Assembly (NCBI RefSeq): GCF_016744155.1
Contig: NZ_JADGEW010000022.1
Span: forward strand, 1 to 64,000
Length of the DNA: 64,000 nt
From: Amphritea sp.
GTDB taxonomy: Bacteria; Pseudomonadota; Gammaproteobacteria; Pseudomonadales; Balneatricaceae
Reading direction: 5' to 3'
In this document: positions 6,801 through 16,153 of the stretch, piece by piece
How the letters are laid out: each line of letters begins with the position of its first letter
How positions within the stretch are numbered: position 1 is the first letter of the stretch
Position numbers and translations under genes: made by a program
Notes under the pieces: model-generated
Databases searched by the model: none
What the model was told of the DNA's origin: nothing
What the model saw: only the letters and a program-made list of their open reading frames with translations

Positions 6801-9446
6801 ATGAATCAGCCAGCTATAGAGCAACCCAGTGTTATCTTTTTAAAGGATTATGAAGCTCCCGCATTTCTGGTAGAGCAAACAGACCTTCGATTCGAGTTGG
6901 AGGAGGAGCAAACACTGGTTCGCTCACAGGTCCGTTATAGTCGTAATCCGGCTAGTGTAAATCGGCAACGGCCTCTGGTGCTTGATGGTCACGAAAGTCT
7001 TGACCTGCAAAGACTGAGTATCGATGGCGAAGTGCTCTGCGCACAGGATTACCGACGAGAGGGTGAGCAGCTTACTATTCCTGAGTTACCCGATTCTTTT
7101 ACTCTGGAGTGTGTTACGCGAATCGAACCGCAGAATAATACGGCTTTGGAAGGACTATATAAATCCGATGGCATGTTTTGTACGCAATGCGAAGCAGAAG
7201 GGTTCCGGCGGATAACTTTTTATCAGGATCGTCCGGATGTGATGACGCTGTTTGAAACGACTATTGTTGCCGATAAACAGCTCTATCCGGTTCTTCTGTC
7301 TAATGGAAATCTGATCGACAGCGGGGATGAAGAGGGCGGACGACACTGGGTTCGTTGGCAGGATCCATTTCCTAAACCGGCTTACTTGTTTGCCTTGGTT
7401 GCCGGGAATCTTCAGTGTATTGAAGATCGTTACACTACCTGCAGTGGGCGGCAGATAGTGCTTAAAATCTTTGCTGAAGCAAAAGATCTGGACAAGTTGG
7501 ATTACGCTATGACCTCCCTGAAGCATTCTATGCAGTGGGATGAGCAGGTTTATGGTCGCGAGTATGATCTGGATATCTTTATGATCGTCGCGGTCGATTT
7601 CTTCAATATGGGGGCGATGGAAAATAAAGGCCTGAATATCTTCAATACCTCCTGTGTTCTTGCTCATCCTCAAACCACAGTAGATGCGGGTTTTCAGAGG
7701 GTTGAGGGAGTTGTCGCGCATGAGTATTTCCATAACTGGTCGGGTAACAGAGTCACCTGTCGGGACTGGTTTCAGTTAAGTCTTAAAGAGGGCTTTACAG
7801 TCTTCCGTGATTCTGAATTTTCTGCAGACATGAATTCCCGTACGGTTAAACGTATTGAGGATGTGACCCTACTACGTACCGCTCAGTTTGCGGAAGATGC
7901 TGGCCCCATGGCGCATCCGGTTCGTCCAGCTTCTTTTATCGAAATCTCGAACTTTTATACGCTGACAGTGTATGAGAAAGGATGTGAAGTAGTGCGTATG
8001 CTGCATACGCTGTTAGGTGCCGATACCTTCCGTAAAGGGTCAGATCTGTATTTTGATCGTCATGATGGTCAGGCGGTAACTACGGATGATTTTGTGCAGG
8101 CGATGGCGGATGTTAGCGGCCGTGATATGAGCCGTTTTAAGCTTTGGTATAGCCAGTCAGGAACGCCTAAGGTTTCTGTCACCGGTGAGTATGATGCTCA
8201 AAATCAACGATACACACTGCATATGCATCAGAGTTGTCCAGCCTCTGCAGATATGGCATCGAAGCAGCCTTTTCTCATTCCTGTAGCGATAGGTCTGCTT
8301 GACCCTCAGGGAGATGATATCCCTCTAAATGGAGGGGCTACGACAGAAGTGCTTGAGTTGTTGGCAACTGAGCAAAGTTTTGTTTTTGATAACATATCAG
8401 TTGAACCGGTTCCATCGTTGCTGCGGGGATTTTCTGCCCCGGTTAAATTGAAATTCCCCTATAGCCGTGAGCAGTTAGTGTTTTTAATGCAGCATGACAG
8501 CGATGGGTTTAATCGTTGGGATGCTGCTCAACAGTTGGCTGTTGGTATTATGTCTGAGCTGATTGGTGATTATCAGCAGGGTAAAGAGTTGATACTTGAT
8601 CCGGCTTTGGTCAATGCATATGGGGAAGTGCTGAGTAATCAGCGTCTCGATAAGGCGATGGTGGCTAAGGTTCTGACACTGCCTTCAGAGGCGTATCTGA
8701 GTGAACTGGCTGACGAGATTGATGTTGAAGCTATTTACAACGTTCGTCGTTTTATCAGGGGCTCTATTGCCGAAGCGCTTGAGCCTGTTTTCCTTCAGGT
8801 ATACCAAGACAACAATCTGACTGAAGATTACAGTCCTGACGCGCAGTCTGTGGCGCGAAGAAGTTTGAAAAACTTGTCTCTGGCTTATCTGATGGCGACT
8901 GAGAAGGAAGATTATCTGGAGTTGGCGCGACAGCAGTTTGAATTGGCGAATAATATGACTGACAGTCAGGCTGCACTGACTCTGATAGCTCATTCAGAGA
9001 ATCAGGATGCTGCCACGGAAGTGCTCGAGGCGTTCTATCAGCGCTGGCAGAATGAGTCGCTGGTGGTTAATCAGTGGCTCGGTGTGCAGGCAAGTGATCC
9101 TAAAGCGGGTGCTCTGGTGCGGGTTAAAGCCCTAATAGAGCATCAGGCTTATGATGCAACAAACCCTAATAAGATTCGCTCCTTGATTGCCGTTTTCTGT
9201 GCTCAGAATATGCTGAATTTTCATAATTCTGATGGCAGTGGCTATCGTTTTCTTGCAGATCATATTATTGTATTGAATAAGCAAAACCCGCAGATTGCGT
9301 CCCGGTTAATAACACCGCTAACTCGCTGGAAAAAATTTCCTGCTGAGCGTAGTGCGATGATGAAGGCTGAGCTGGAAAGAATTAGTGCCAGCGGCGACCT
9401 GTCCCGTGATGTATATGAAGTATTGAGTAAAAGTCTGGCAGGCTAA
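6801..9446 (+). CDS. pepN: Aminopeptidase N
   Basis: 881 residues, close to E. coli PepN (870). This is a cytoplasmic M1-family zinc aminopeptidase that removes N-terminal residues from peptides. MGAMENKG near residue 270 binds the peptide N-terminus. HEYFHNW near residue 306, followed by a downstream Glu in KEGFTVFRD, is the HExxH-x18-E zinc site. The C-terminal helical domain is complete. It is monocistronic or leads into the small membrane-protein gene 24 bases downstream. Confidence 0.97.
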   Translation: MNQPAIEQPSVIFLKDYEAPAFLVEQTDLRFELEEEQTLVRSQVRYSRNPASVNRQRPLVLDGHESLDLQRLSIDGEVLCAQDYRREGEQLTIPELPDSFTLECVTRIEPQNNTALEGLYKSDGMFCTQCEAEGFRRITFYQDRPDVMTLFETTIVADKQLYPVLLSNGNLIDSGDEEGGRHWVRWQDPFPKPAYLFALVAGNLQCIEDRYTTCSGRQIVLKIFAEAKDLDKLDYAMTSLKHSMQWDEQVYGREYDLDIFMIVAVDFFNMGAMENKGLNIFNTSCVLAHPQTTVDAGFQRVEGVVAHEYFHNWSGNRVTCRDWFQLSLKEGFTVFRDSEFSADMNSRTVKRIEDVTLLRTAQFAEDAGPMAHPVRPASFIEISNFYTLTVYEKGCEVVRMLHTLLGADTFRKGSDLYFDRHDGQAVTTDDFVQAMADVSGRDMSRFKLWYSQSGTPKVSVTGEYDAQNQRYTLHMHQSCPASADMASKQPFLIPVAIGLLDPQGDDIPLNGGATTEVLELLATEQSFVFDNISVEPVPSLLRGFSAPVKLKFPYSREQLVFLMQHDSDGFNRWDAAQQLAVGIMSELIGDYQQGKELILDPALVNAYGEVLSNQRLDKAMVAKVLTLPSEAYLSELADEIDVEAIYNVRRFIRGSIAEALEPVFLQVYQDNNLTEDYSPDAQSVARRSLKNLSLAYLMATEKEDYLELARQQFELANNMTDSQAALTLIAHSENQDAATEVLEAFYQRWQNESLVVNQWLGVQASDPKAGALVRVKALIEHQAYDATNPNKIRSLIAVFCAQNMLNFHNSDGSGYRFLADHIIVLNKQNPQIASRLITPLTRWKKFPAERSAMMKAELERISASGDLSRDVYEVLSKSLAG

Positions 9447-9470
9447 GGCCTGTATTTAAAGGATAATAAA

Positions 9471-9857
9471 ATGCCAAGAACGATTTCCGAACAGGATAAA
9501 TTTGAACTGCAACAGAATTTTCGCCGCTATCTGAAGTATCAGGATCAATATGATTCGGCGTTTAATGCATTAAAACATTCCCGTGCCAGCCGAGTATGGC
9601 TTGCGGGTCTGGCTACGCTGTTAATCAGCTTTGGCTCAGAGTTTTTTCTAGGAGCATCCGCCGCGCTGTTTGGTGTTTATTTTTATCGGATAGCAGCCGC
9701 TTGGTATAGCAGTTTTCAGATAGATGAGGGGCGCGAAGAGGTGTTGCGCTGGTTTTCCTCTAAAGGCTTGAAGTTTGAGGGCCGGATTCTCTATTTTAGA
9801 GATGATCAGAAGCTGGAAAAGCCTGTTGATCCATTTTCAGATGAGGTCTATGCCTGA
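9471..9857 (+). CDS. Hypothetical membrane protein
   Basis: 128 residues, family not recognised. The N-terminal 40 residues are charged and helical. Two hydrophobic segments follow (about 44-62 and 64-82) with a very short turn, so this is probably a helical hairpin in the inner membrane. The C-terminal 45 residues are soluble and charged. AAAGGATAATAAA before the ATG provides a ribosome site. It lies between pepN and an AlbA_2 gene on the same strand. Confidence 0.75.
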   Translation: MPRTISEQDKFELQQNFRRYLKYQDQYDSAFNALKHSRASRVWLAGLATLLISFGSEFFLGASAALFGVYFYRIAAAWYSSFQIDEGREEVLRWFSSKGLKFEGRILYFRDDQKLEKPVDPFSDEVYA

Positions 9858-9874
9858 GGCCGGGAGTTTGCCCG

Positions 9875-10723
9875 ATGTCCGTACAACGAGAATACAGAGG
9901 GATAAGCCAGCGGGCTAAAAGTCTTCTGGCAAAGCCAGAAGGAATTGATGTTGATTTCAAGCGTGAAATCAATGGCATCAAAAGCCGTGATCTGGTCTCC
10001 TTTGCTAATTCGTTGTATGGCGGTGCCATTCTTGTTGGTGTTGATGAATATACCAGTAAAGATGGTTTGCAGCGTGGCCGGGTGGTCGGCTGTGATGTAG
10101 ATGATGGCTCGCGTTTGAGTCTCATCAATAAAGCTACCGATTGCTACCCTATAGTTGATATTGAACTGATTGTTGAAAACATCAGTAGTAAACCTTTTTT
10201 TCGAATAGAAATTGCCCCAGGTGCTAAGCGACCTTACTGTACGCAGAGAGGTGAATACGCTATGCGTGCCGATGCCCGGTCCCGGGCGCTGTACCCTGAA
10301 GAATTATTAGCTATGTTTATGGATCGAGAGGGTGAGCTGTTCGTCAGTCGCTTTCGTGAAGCCGTAGCTCAGCTTGAGCACCGGTTAGGGGAGATGGATC
10401 ATGCATTTGGTTCAGGAATGTTGCAGCTTGTGACACACCTTGATGAGCTTGATGGGCAGGTGCGAAGAACGCTGAATCGGGTTGATCAGATGACTGATAG
10501 TGCCAAGAAACGATCCCGAAATATGCTCCAGGCTTTGAAAGATTCCCAAGATAGTATCTCCGGGCTTGAGTCTTTGTTACTCGCCCAGAATGGCAATCCA
10601 ACTGGGAGGATCGAGATGCTTCGGGATATCCGTAGTCGCCTTGATTTGCTGACAGAAAATCTGACTCCCGAGCACTTGAATCCGGAACAGATGAATCTGA
10701 AAAATGGTCTCACTGATGATTGA
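9875..10723 (+). CDS. AlbA_2 (Schlafen-type) domain protein
   Basis: 282 residues. The first 150 or so resemble the AlbA_2/Schlafen nucleic-acid or ATP-binding domain: DVDFKREINGIKSRDLVSFANSLYGG-type start, GAILVGVDE, and a later EYAMRADARSRALYPEEL. The remaining C-terminal half is rich in heptad-like Leu, Glu and Arg and probably forms a coiled coil. Function unknown; family members are often called transcriptional regulators or ATP-binding proteins. Its stop overlaps the HAD gene start, indicating translational coupling. Confidence 0.75.
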   Translation: MSVQREYRGISQRAKSLLAKPEGIDVDFKREINGIKSRDLVSFANSLYGGAILVGVDEYTSKDGLQRGRVVGCDVDDGSRLSLINKATDCYPIVDIELIVENISSKPFFRIEIAPGAKRPYCTQRGEYAMRADARSRALYPEELLAMFMDREGELFVSRFREAVAQLEHRLGEMDHAFGSGMLQLVTHLDELDGQVRRTLNRVDQMTDSAKKRSRNMLQALKDSQDSISGLESLLLAQNGNPTGRIEMLRDIRSRLDLLTENLTPEHLNPEQMNLKNGLTDD

Positions 10724-11318
10724 GCATATTCGAGGCGCTAAATACTGGGTATTTGATCTGGATGGGACTCTGACGCTGCCGGTACATGATTTTGAACATA
10801 TACGTTTGGAACTTGGGCTTCCTGCGGGCTGCGATATTCTGGCGACTATCGAGGCTAAGCCTGATCCCGAACAGCGGCGTCTGAATCACCAGCTTGATCT
10901 GTTGGAGTATTTCTATGCTGAGCAGGTTGTTCCGGCAGAGGGGATTAAAGAGCTTCTGGGCTCACTTGTGCAAAGAGGTTGTCACCTGGGTATTTTGACT
11001 AGAAATAAACGGGATGTTGCTTTGCTCTGCCTTGAGAAGATGGGTGTTCAGCATCTTTTCAGTAATGCTGCTGTACTGGGACGGGATGAAGCGATGGCTA
11101 AACCTAACCCTGAAGGTATTAATATATTGCTTGGCCTCTGGCGTGCTGAGCCAGGTGAAGCGGTTATGGTAGGCGACTTTAGATATGACCTTGAAGTTGG
11201 GCGGGCCGCAGGCCTGGCGACGGTCCATGTGGATCAACGGCCTGACCGAGACTGGCCCGAGTTAACTGATCTTAAGGTTGCTTCGCTGGTGACATTAAAC
11301 CAATGGCTAGGCTTTTGA
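10716..11318 (+). CDS. HAD-superfamily phosphatase
   Basis: 201 residues of the phosphoglycolate-phosphatase-like HAD group. Motif I FDLDGTL has the nucleophilic Asp, motif II is LTRN, and the motif III lysine lies in KPNPEG with acidic motif IV GDFRYDLEVGRAAG. A helical cap sits between motifs I and II (about residues 20-80). I chose ATG 10716, which overlaps the previous gene by eight bases, over ATG 10704 because homology begins at IRGAKYWVFDLD. The substrate is unknown. Confidence 0.9.
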   Translation: MIEHIRGAKYWVFDLDGTLTLPVHDFEHIRLELGLPAGCDILATIEAKPDPEQRRLNHQLDLLEYFYAEQVVPAEGIKELLGSLVQRGCHLGILTRNKRDVALLCLEKMGVQHLFSNAAVLGRDEAMAKPNPEGINILLGLWRAEPGEAVMVGDFRYDLEVGRAAGLATVHVDQRPDRDWPELTDLKVASLVTLNQWLGF

Positions 11319-11393
11319 ATAGGGTGTTTTTGACTCCGGTCAAGATCAAGACGCAAAGCTGAGGTATAGTATTTGTTCTCAAAGGAGGGCGTT

Positions 11394-11942
11394 ATGACTG
11401 TATTGAATGAGTTACATCAGGATCATGTAAACCTGAATAAGTTATTGGCAGTGTTGGGTTATAAGCTGGATAAACTGAAACAGGGTGAAATGCCAAACTT
11501 TGTATTGCTTAGTGATGCGGTTGATTATATCAGTAACTACGCAGATGCTTACCATCATCCCCTTGAAGATCAGATGTATGAATACTTTAAGGACTCAGGT
11601 TGTCCGGAGCTGGATGAGGCAATTATTCAGTGTGGTAAGGAGCACAAGCAGTTAAAGCTAAGCGCAGAAGAGTTGATAGAGGCGGTAGATTGTATTTTAA
11701 ATGACGCCGTTGTACCGATGGATCAATTTGCAGCTAAGCTTGAAAGTTTTCTTGATCGCCAGGTTGAACATTTGAATTTGGAAGAGGGGACTCTGTTTCC
11801 GCTTCTGGATGAGATTGCTAGTGATGAGCAATGGAATACCCTGATCAAAGAATTACCGAAAATGGATGATCCGCTTTTTGGTGAACAACAGAAACAACGT
11901 TATATCGATCTTTATTCTGAGTTGCTGCAAGATATGCAGTAA
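11394..11942 (+). CDS. Hemerythrin-domain protein
   Basis: 182 residues forming a four-helix bundle of the hemerythrin HHE type. Probable di-iron ligands are His in ELHQDHVNL near the N-terminus, the HHPLEDQMY pair with Glu near residue 55, a central EHKQL, and HLNLEEGTLFPLL near residue 130. Relatives bind oxygen or sense or repair oxidative and nitrosative damage. AGGAGG at 11382-11388 lies at ideal spacing from ATG 11394, so the upstream in-frame start is rejected. The gene is convergent with the GGDEF gene, ending two bases from its stop. Confidence 0.9.
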   Translation: MTVLNELHQDHVNLNKLLAVLGYKLDKLKQGEMPNFVLLSDAVDYISNYADAYHHPLEDQMYEYFKDSGCPELDEAIIQCGKEHKQLKLSAEELIEAVDCILNDAVVPMDQFAAKLESFLDRQVEHLNLEEGTLFPLLDEIASDEQWNTLIKELPKMDDPLFGEQQKQRYIDLYSELLQDMQ

Positions 11943-11944
11943 GC

Positions 11945-13087
11945 TTAGTTCCCGTTGAGGCTGGGGCTCAAGGTGTTGAAGAGTTCTGGCTTCATATTCG
12001 GGAGAGGGCAGTATTCAATACGATTTCTGCCTCTGTCCTTCGCTTGGTACACCGCTTCATCGGCTGCTTTCAAGAGTGCATGAGCTTGGGCGTCCAGATC
12101 ATCAAAGGCAAAACTCTCCGGTGTGCAGCAGGTTACGCCGATAGATGCGCTGATTCTGAATGGTTTGCATTCGCTATCATGAATCACCATATGAAGAATT
12201 TTTTGCCGTAATTGATTGCCAATCTCTATCGCTTTTTCCGAATTACAGTTAGGCAGTAGAATAGCAAATTCTTCACCGCCGTAGCGGGCGATAAAGTCTG
12301 TTTTGCGCAGGTTTTTCTTGAGCAATATCCCCACTGACTGTAAAACTTTGTCACCTATCTGGTGGCCAAAATTATCGTTAACCAGTTTAAAGAAATCCAA
12401 GTCGATAAACAGGCAACTCAACGCCGTTTTGTGGCGGCTGGCTCGGGATAGTTCTTTAACGATTTCTTGGTCAAAGGCGCGGCGATTATTCACCTTAGTC
12501 AGCATGTCGATAATACTGAGGCGTTTCAGATTCTGTTGGTTGATACAGTTTTCGATGCAAACTGAGATGACCGACGCCATATGACCGATATAGTCATAGT
12601 CAAAATGCTCGCTATATCGTGTTGGATCGTTGCTTCCAAGATGTAGGCTGCCAATGAGACAGTTATGACGAACCAGAGGTAGTAGCGCGCTGCTTAGAAC
12701 TGAGGGAGTGCTTGGAAAAGCGATACTTTTCAGTGGGGCGCTGAGTTCTCCGACTCTCAGTTTAGGTGTGGGAAACAGGCTTGTTAATAATCTTTGATTA
12801 TTAACAAAGCGCAGTGAATGTCCTGGCTCCGGAGGTGTGTAATCATCCAGTAGATCACGGGCAGCATTTTCTGGATCTAACAATATGAGGTTAACTGCTG
12901 TAAGCCGGAAATGCTCACGGAATTCAATCAGAATTAGATCAAGTAGCTCGTTAAGAGAGCTACAGCTGAACAATCGAATCTCCATTTCAAAGAATGAACG
13001 AAGAATAGCCTCATTTCGCTCGACCTTATTGGTAAGCAAATGAAGCGATCGGCGTAACTCTTTGTTTTCTTTTTCGATTGATCCCAT
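11945..13087 (-). CDS. GAF/DUF484-like GGDEF diguanylate cyclase
   Basis: 380 residues. An N-terminal coiled coil (1-30) leads to a DUF484/GAF-like sensor region (about 30-180), then a GGDEF domain. The active site reads GGEEF at 270-274, and RKTD at 261-264 fits the inhibitory I-site. The enzyme should therefore produce c-di-GMP under feedback control. No membrane segments are seen. The start ATG at 13085-13087 has no strong ribosome site. Converges on the hemerythrin gene. Confidence 0.92.
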   Translation of the reverse strand: MGSIEKENKELRRSLHLLTNKVERNEAILRSFFEMEIRLFSCSSLNELLDLILIEFREHFRLTAVNLILLDPENAARDLLDDYTPPEPGHSLRFVNNQRLLTSLFPTPKLRVGELSAPLKSIAFPSTPSVLSSALLPLVRHNCLIGSLHLGSNDPTRYSEHFDYDYIGHMASVISVCIENCINQQNLKRLSIIDMLTKVNNRRAFDQEIVKELSRASRHKTALSCLFIDLDFFKLVNDNFGHQIGDKVLQSVGILLKKNLRKTDFIARYGGEEFAILLPNCNSEKAIEIGNQLRQKILHMVIHDSECKPFRISASIGVTCCTPESFAFDDLDAQAHALLKAADEAVYQAKDRGRNRIEYCPLPNMKPELFNTLSPSLNGN

Positions 13088-13250
13088 ACAAAGCCCGTTT
13101 TGCTCTGTGCTATGAAAGGTTTATCGGCCACGAGGGTCAACTATAGAGGAAAAAAAGCGAATAAAGAGAGAAAGATTAGACCTATTCGGAATAAACTTTG
13201 TGTTGTTTGACGTAGATGCTTGTTTTGCGGAGGCTTGCGAGGGATTTTGT

Positions 13251-13290
13251 TAAAAAATCCCGCTACCCAAAGTGAGTAGCGGGCTTAAAA
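13251..13290 (-). terminator. Rho-independent terminator
   Basis: Stem CCCGCTAC (13259-13266) pairs with GTAGCGGG (13276-13283). Read on the minus strand a U-run follows (A-run at 13252-13257). It ends the small gene at 13312-13584. Confidence 0.85.
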
Positions 13291-13311
13291 AATAGCATAT
13301 TTACGCGCTTG

Positions 13312-13584
13312 TTAAGCTGGCTGACCAGAATGTTCTGGATGTGTACTGATGAAGTGATTCAGTACTTTACGCAGCAATTCCTCGTGGGCTTTATCCCCTT
13401 TGAGTTGCGCATTAGCAATGTCATCAAGGATTATTTTCTTCACCTTAGCTTCGCCCTGATGGGTACATAGGTAATTGCCTATTGCCATGGCGATGATCGG
13501 GTCGGTGTGCTCATGTTCAGCGATCGCTTCAACTTCATCTTGTGTGAGGTCGCTCAAGTGGAGGCACTCTTCATAAGTTAGCAT
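13312..13584 (-). CDS. Conserved hypothetical protein
   Basis: 90 residues, soluble and acidic. The MLTYEECLHLSDLTQDEVEAI opening resembles small conserved proteins I have seen annotated as hypothetical in Pseudomonas and Marinobacter relatives, with unknown function. AIAEHEH near residue 21 is its most distinctive block. A predicted helical fold with no signal peptide. It has its own terminator and a roughly 400-base upstream region. Confidence 0.8.
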   Translation of the reverse strand: MLTYEECLHLSDLTQDEVEAIAEHEHTDPIIAMAIGNYLCTHQGEAKVKKIILDDIANAQLKGDKAHEELLRKVLNHFISTHPEHSGQPA

Positions 13585-13983
13585 TACATTCCCCTTGTTA
13601 TTCTAATGCTGTTTGCTTTCTATGCTTTTTGAAAGGCTCATAAGAAATTATGTACGGCTGCCTGCTACCTATAATACTAGGCCGGAGATGACCTTTTATC
13701 TAACCGTTTTGGATGATTTCTTATATAACTTTCTTCTTATAAATAAGTAAATGATATATCTCCGGGTTATAAATTCACCGTTACTGACTACCCCCTTGAT
13801 CGCTGACGAAGCCTGTCTTAAAAAGCGATCAGATATCACTGTATTATGAGGCTTATATTTATATATATTAGTTTATGCTAAATTAGCATTTATGAAAAGT
13901 TATTATGCTGACTGGCAATAGCTTAGCTTTGATTAAGATCGACTATTTTATAAATTGGAAGTCACGGATGATGGGCAAGTTAA
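13585..13983. other. AT-rich intergenic region with palindromes
   Basis: Between two divergent genes. It holds a perfect 15-bp palindrome ATGCTAAATTAGCAT at 13875-13889. A TTAG-N6-CTAA repeat at 13868-13881 overlaps it, and an 8-bp inverted repeat lies at 13797-13804/13824-13831. These probably serve promoters or operators of the flanking genes. No gene is seen. Confidence 0.5.
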
Positions 13984-14361
13984 ATGATGGATACTAAAGC
14001 AGAAGAAGGTATTGGTAAGCCTAGGAGACAGTGGGTTTTGATGATAGTTATCGTCGTGTCACTGGCATTGGGTTTTATCTTTTCTCAAATATTTCACTCA
14101 GCGCAGGGGCTCGCGGTTACTTTTCATAACAGCAGCGAAGAGGTGATTGAGTCTATTCAACTCGATTTTGGTAGTTCAGATACTCAGTCACGGATTCAGG
14201 CATTTCGTATACCGGCGGGACAGGAACGTCTGTTATTCCTGAATCATGAACCCGGCATGGGCTTTAATGTGCTGGTGAAATATAGGAATGGAGCTCAACA
14301 AGAATTCTGTGCACTGAGAGGAGATGAACAGTCAGCGCCGGTTCTATATTTACATCCCTGA
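13984..14361 (+). CDS. Hypothetical single-pass membrane protein
   Basis: 125 residues, unknown family. A charged N-terminus of about 16 residues is followed by one membrane helix (about 17-37, WVLMIVIVVSLALGFIFSQ), then a soluble, probably periplasmic domain of about 85 residues rich in beta-type pattern. The ATG at 13987 is an alternative start. It converges with the FemAB-like gene, ending seven bases before it. Confidence 0.65.
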   Translation: MMDTKAEEGIGKPRRQWVLMIVIVVSLALGFIFSQIFHSAQGLAVTFHNSSEEVIESIQLDFGSSDTQSRIQAFRIPAGQERLLFLNHEPGMGFNVLVKYRNGAQQEFCALRGDEQSAPVLYLHP

Positions 14362-14368
14362 TTTTTGT

Positions 14369-15526
14369 CTATTCTTTTCTGAAAGGCAGTCGTTGCCGCA
14401 GAGTTTCCATGTCCTGTCGAAGAAGCTGTTCTTCTTCCTCGGTAAAGCGTTGTACCGCGTCGTTGAATCCTGAATGGGCAAGCCAGTGAGCAGACCAGGT
14501 TTCAATAGGCTCAAAGCCTCTCTGAATCTTATGCTCTCCCTGAGCCCCCGGATCGAATCGTTGCAGCTTGTGGCGAATACAGTATTCAATCCCCTGGTAA
14601 TAGCAGGTTTCAAAATGCAGAGAGTCATATTCAGCCTGAGCGCCCCAATAGCGGCCATATAGCGTCGACTCTCCTTGTAAGAACATCGCTGCGGCGACAG
14701 GGTTTTTATCGCTGTAGTTGAGGTCAAAAGCAAAACAAATATGTAATTGTTCAGCCAGCGTATCTCTAAGCAGTTTGAAAAAAGTTTGGTTCAGATAACC
14801 CTGGCGGCCCCGCTTTAAATAGGTAATCTGATAGAACTGGTAAAACTGATCTAAGAGGTCATCGGTTAACTCTGCACCGCTGATAAAGCGATGCTGGATA
14901 TTCTGTTGGGTTATTTTGCTACGCTCTTTACGCAGGTTCTTCCGCTTTCGGGAGCTGAAAGTGTCAAGAAAATCCTCGAAACAGCTGAAATTATGGTTAA
15001 ACCAGTGATACTGAGTGCCAAGACGATAACTCAGTTCACTGAACTCTTGTTGTTCCAGTAGTTGTCCTTCAAGAAACAGTCCATGCCACCCGGATGCGTT
15101 GTATTGAGATGCCAGCTGTTTAATAGCTGAAAGACTATCCCGGGTAAGTGCCAGTTGCTCAGATTCATCCAGATGAGTAGCGAAAAGTTGTCTCGGCCCG
15201 TAGCAGGGAGTGAAGGGTATAGCGGTGATTAATTTTGGATAATAATCGATGCCGTTTCGCTGATAGGCTTCAGCCCAGCTCCAGTCGAATACATATTCGC
15301 CATAGGAGTGGTTTTTAAGATAAAGGGGCATGATTGCAAGGGTCTGTTCACCTTCTGTAATTTGGAGGTGGCAAGGCTGCCAGCCCGTTTCTGGCGTAAC
15401 GCAACCGGATTGTTCGAGGCAATGAAGGAACTCGTACCGCAAAAAGGGATAATCGATCGGGCAGAGGCTATTCCACTGTTTCTCTCCGATCTCATTTATT
15501 GCGCTGTGGAAATTGAATTGCGGCAT
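14369..15526 (-). CDS. FemAB-like GNAT acyltransferase (PF04339-type)
   Basis: 385 residues matching the FemAB_like/DUF482 family, which has a double GNAT fold. Conserved blocks include YPFLRYEFLHCLEQSG at the N-terminus, YVFDWSWAEAYQRNG near residue 100, and KNLRKERSKI around residue 195. Annotation in this family is usually peptidoglycan biosynthesis or recognition, but the substrate is unproven. There is no signal peptide. A 15-bp palindrome lies just upstream of its start. Confidence 0.85.
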   Translation of the reverse strand: MPQFNFHSAINEIGEKQWNSLCPIDYPFLRYEFLHCLEQSGCVTPETGWQPCHLQITEGEQTLAIMPLYLKNHSYGEYVFDWSWAEAYQRNGIDYYPKLITAIPFTPCYGPRQLFATHLDESEQLALTRDSLSAIKQLASQYNASGWHGLFLEGQLLEQQEFSELSYRLGTQYHWFNHNFSCFEDFLDTFSSRKRKNLRKERSKITQQNIQHRFISGAELTDDLLDQFYQFYQITYLKRGRQGYLNQTFFKLLRDTLAEQLHICFAFDLNYSDKNPVAAAMFLQGESTLYGRYWGAQAEYDSLHFETCYYQGIEYCIRHKLQRFDPGAQGEHKIQRGFEPIETWSAHWLAHSGFNDAVQRFTEEEEQLLRQDMETLRQRLPFRKE

Positions 15527-15536
15527 TTTGTCCTAT

Positions 15537-15551
15537 ACTGTTCTGAACAGT
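15537..15551. promoter_or_regulatory. Palindromic operator candidate
   Basis: ACTGTTCTGAACAGT is an exact inverted repeat of seven bases around a central T. It starts 10 bases upstream of the FemAB-like gene, overlapping a TATAGG-like -10 on the minus strand. A dimeric repressor site is likely. It has CTGT/ACAG halves but with five bases between, not the eight of a LexA box. Confidence 0.5.
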
Positions 15552-15669
15552 GATTATTATCTAACTGCCCGATAATAAAGCTAAAACTATATGATAAATG
15601 TACACATCAGCAGTCACATTGTGTTCAAGATAGCATGATTGTAGATATCTTTACTTTAGGAGATTAGGA

Positions 15670-16125
15670 ATGGATGAGCTGGAGTTAGAATTTGAGCTGA
15701 ACTCTCGTCTGGAACAGGATTGCATAACGCTGGGCGATTTTCCTCTATCGCGTTTGTTGCTTTTAAATGATGCTAATTTCCCTTGGTTTATTCTTGTGCC
15801 TAAGCGGGTAGACGTTAGCGAGATATATCACCTATCACTGGCGGATCAGGCTCAGTTACTGCATGAATCTTCGTTTTTGGCGGAAAATCTCCATGATGTA
15901 TTTGATGCGGATAAGATGAATATAGCGGCGATAGGCAATATGGTGAAACAGTTGCACCTGCATCATATAGTTCGCTATGAGACAGATGCTGTTTGGCCTG
16001 CGCCGGTTTGGGGCGCGCTTCCTGCAACGCCTTATACCGATGCACAGATTCAGGAAATTCATCACAAATTACAGATGATGATGCCTCAAGAGGTTAATTT
16101 CGTAGCCAGTAATCTACTGAACTAG
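15670..16125 (+). CDS. HIT-family protein
   Basis: 151 residues of the histidine-triad superfamily. The motif region near residues 94-103 reads QLHLHHIVRYE. His96 and His98 are present, but the third position of HxHxHxx is Ile, so nucleotide hydrolase activity may be altered or lost. I recall gammaproteobacterial relatives sharing this HHI form. AGGA lies six to nine bases before ATG 15670. A cytoplasmic protein; substrate unknown. Confidence 0.85.
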   Translation: MDELELEFELNSRLEQDCITLGDFPLSRLLLLNDANFPWFILVPKRVDVSEIYHLSLADQAQLLHESSFLAENLHDVFDADKMNIAAIGNMVKQLHLHHIVRYETDAVWPAPVWGALPATPYTDAQIQEIHHKLQMMMPQEVNFVASNLLN

Positions 16126-16153
16126 TTTCTCTTCTAAAATGGCCTAATTGCCC

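Noticed and set aside
7155-7733. 192-residue minus-strand frame inside pepN
   Set aside because: It lies wholly opposite a well-supported gene and has no recognisable domain.
15537-15551. LexA box at the FemAB-like promoter
   Set aside because: The CTGT and ACAG halves are five bases apart instead of eight, so it is kept only as an unknown palindrome.
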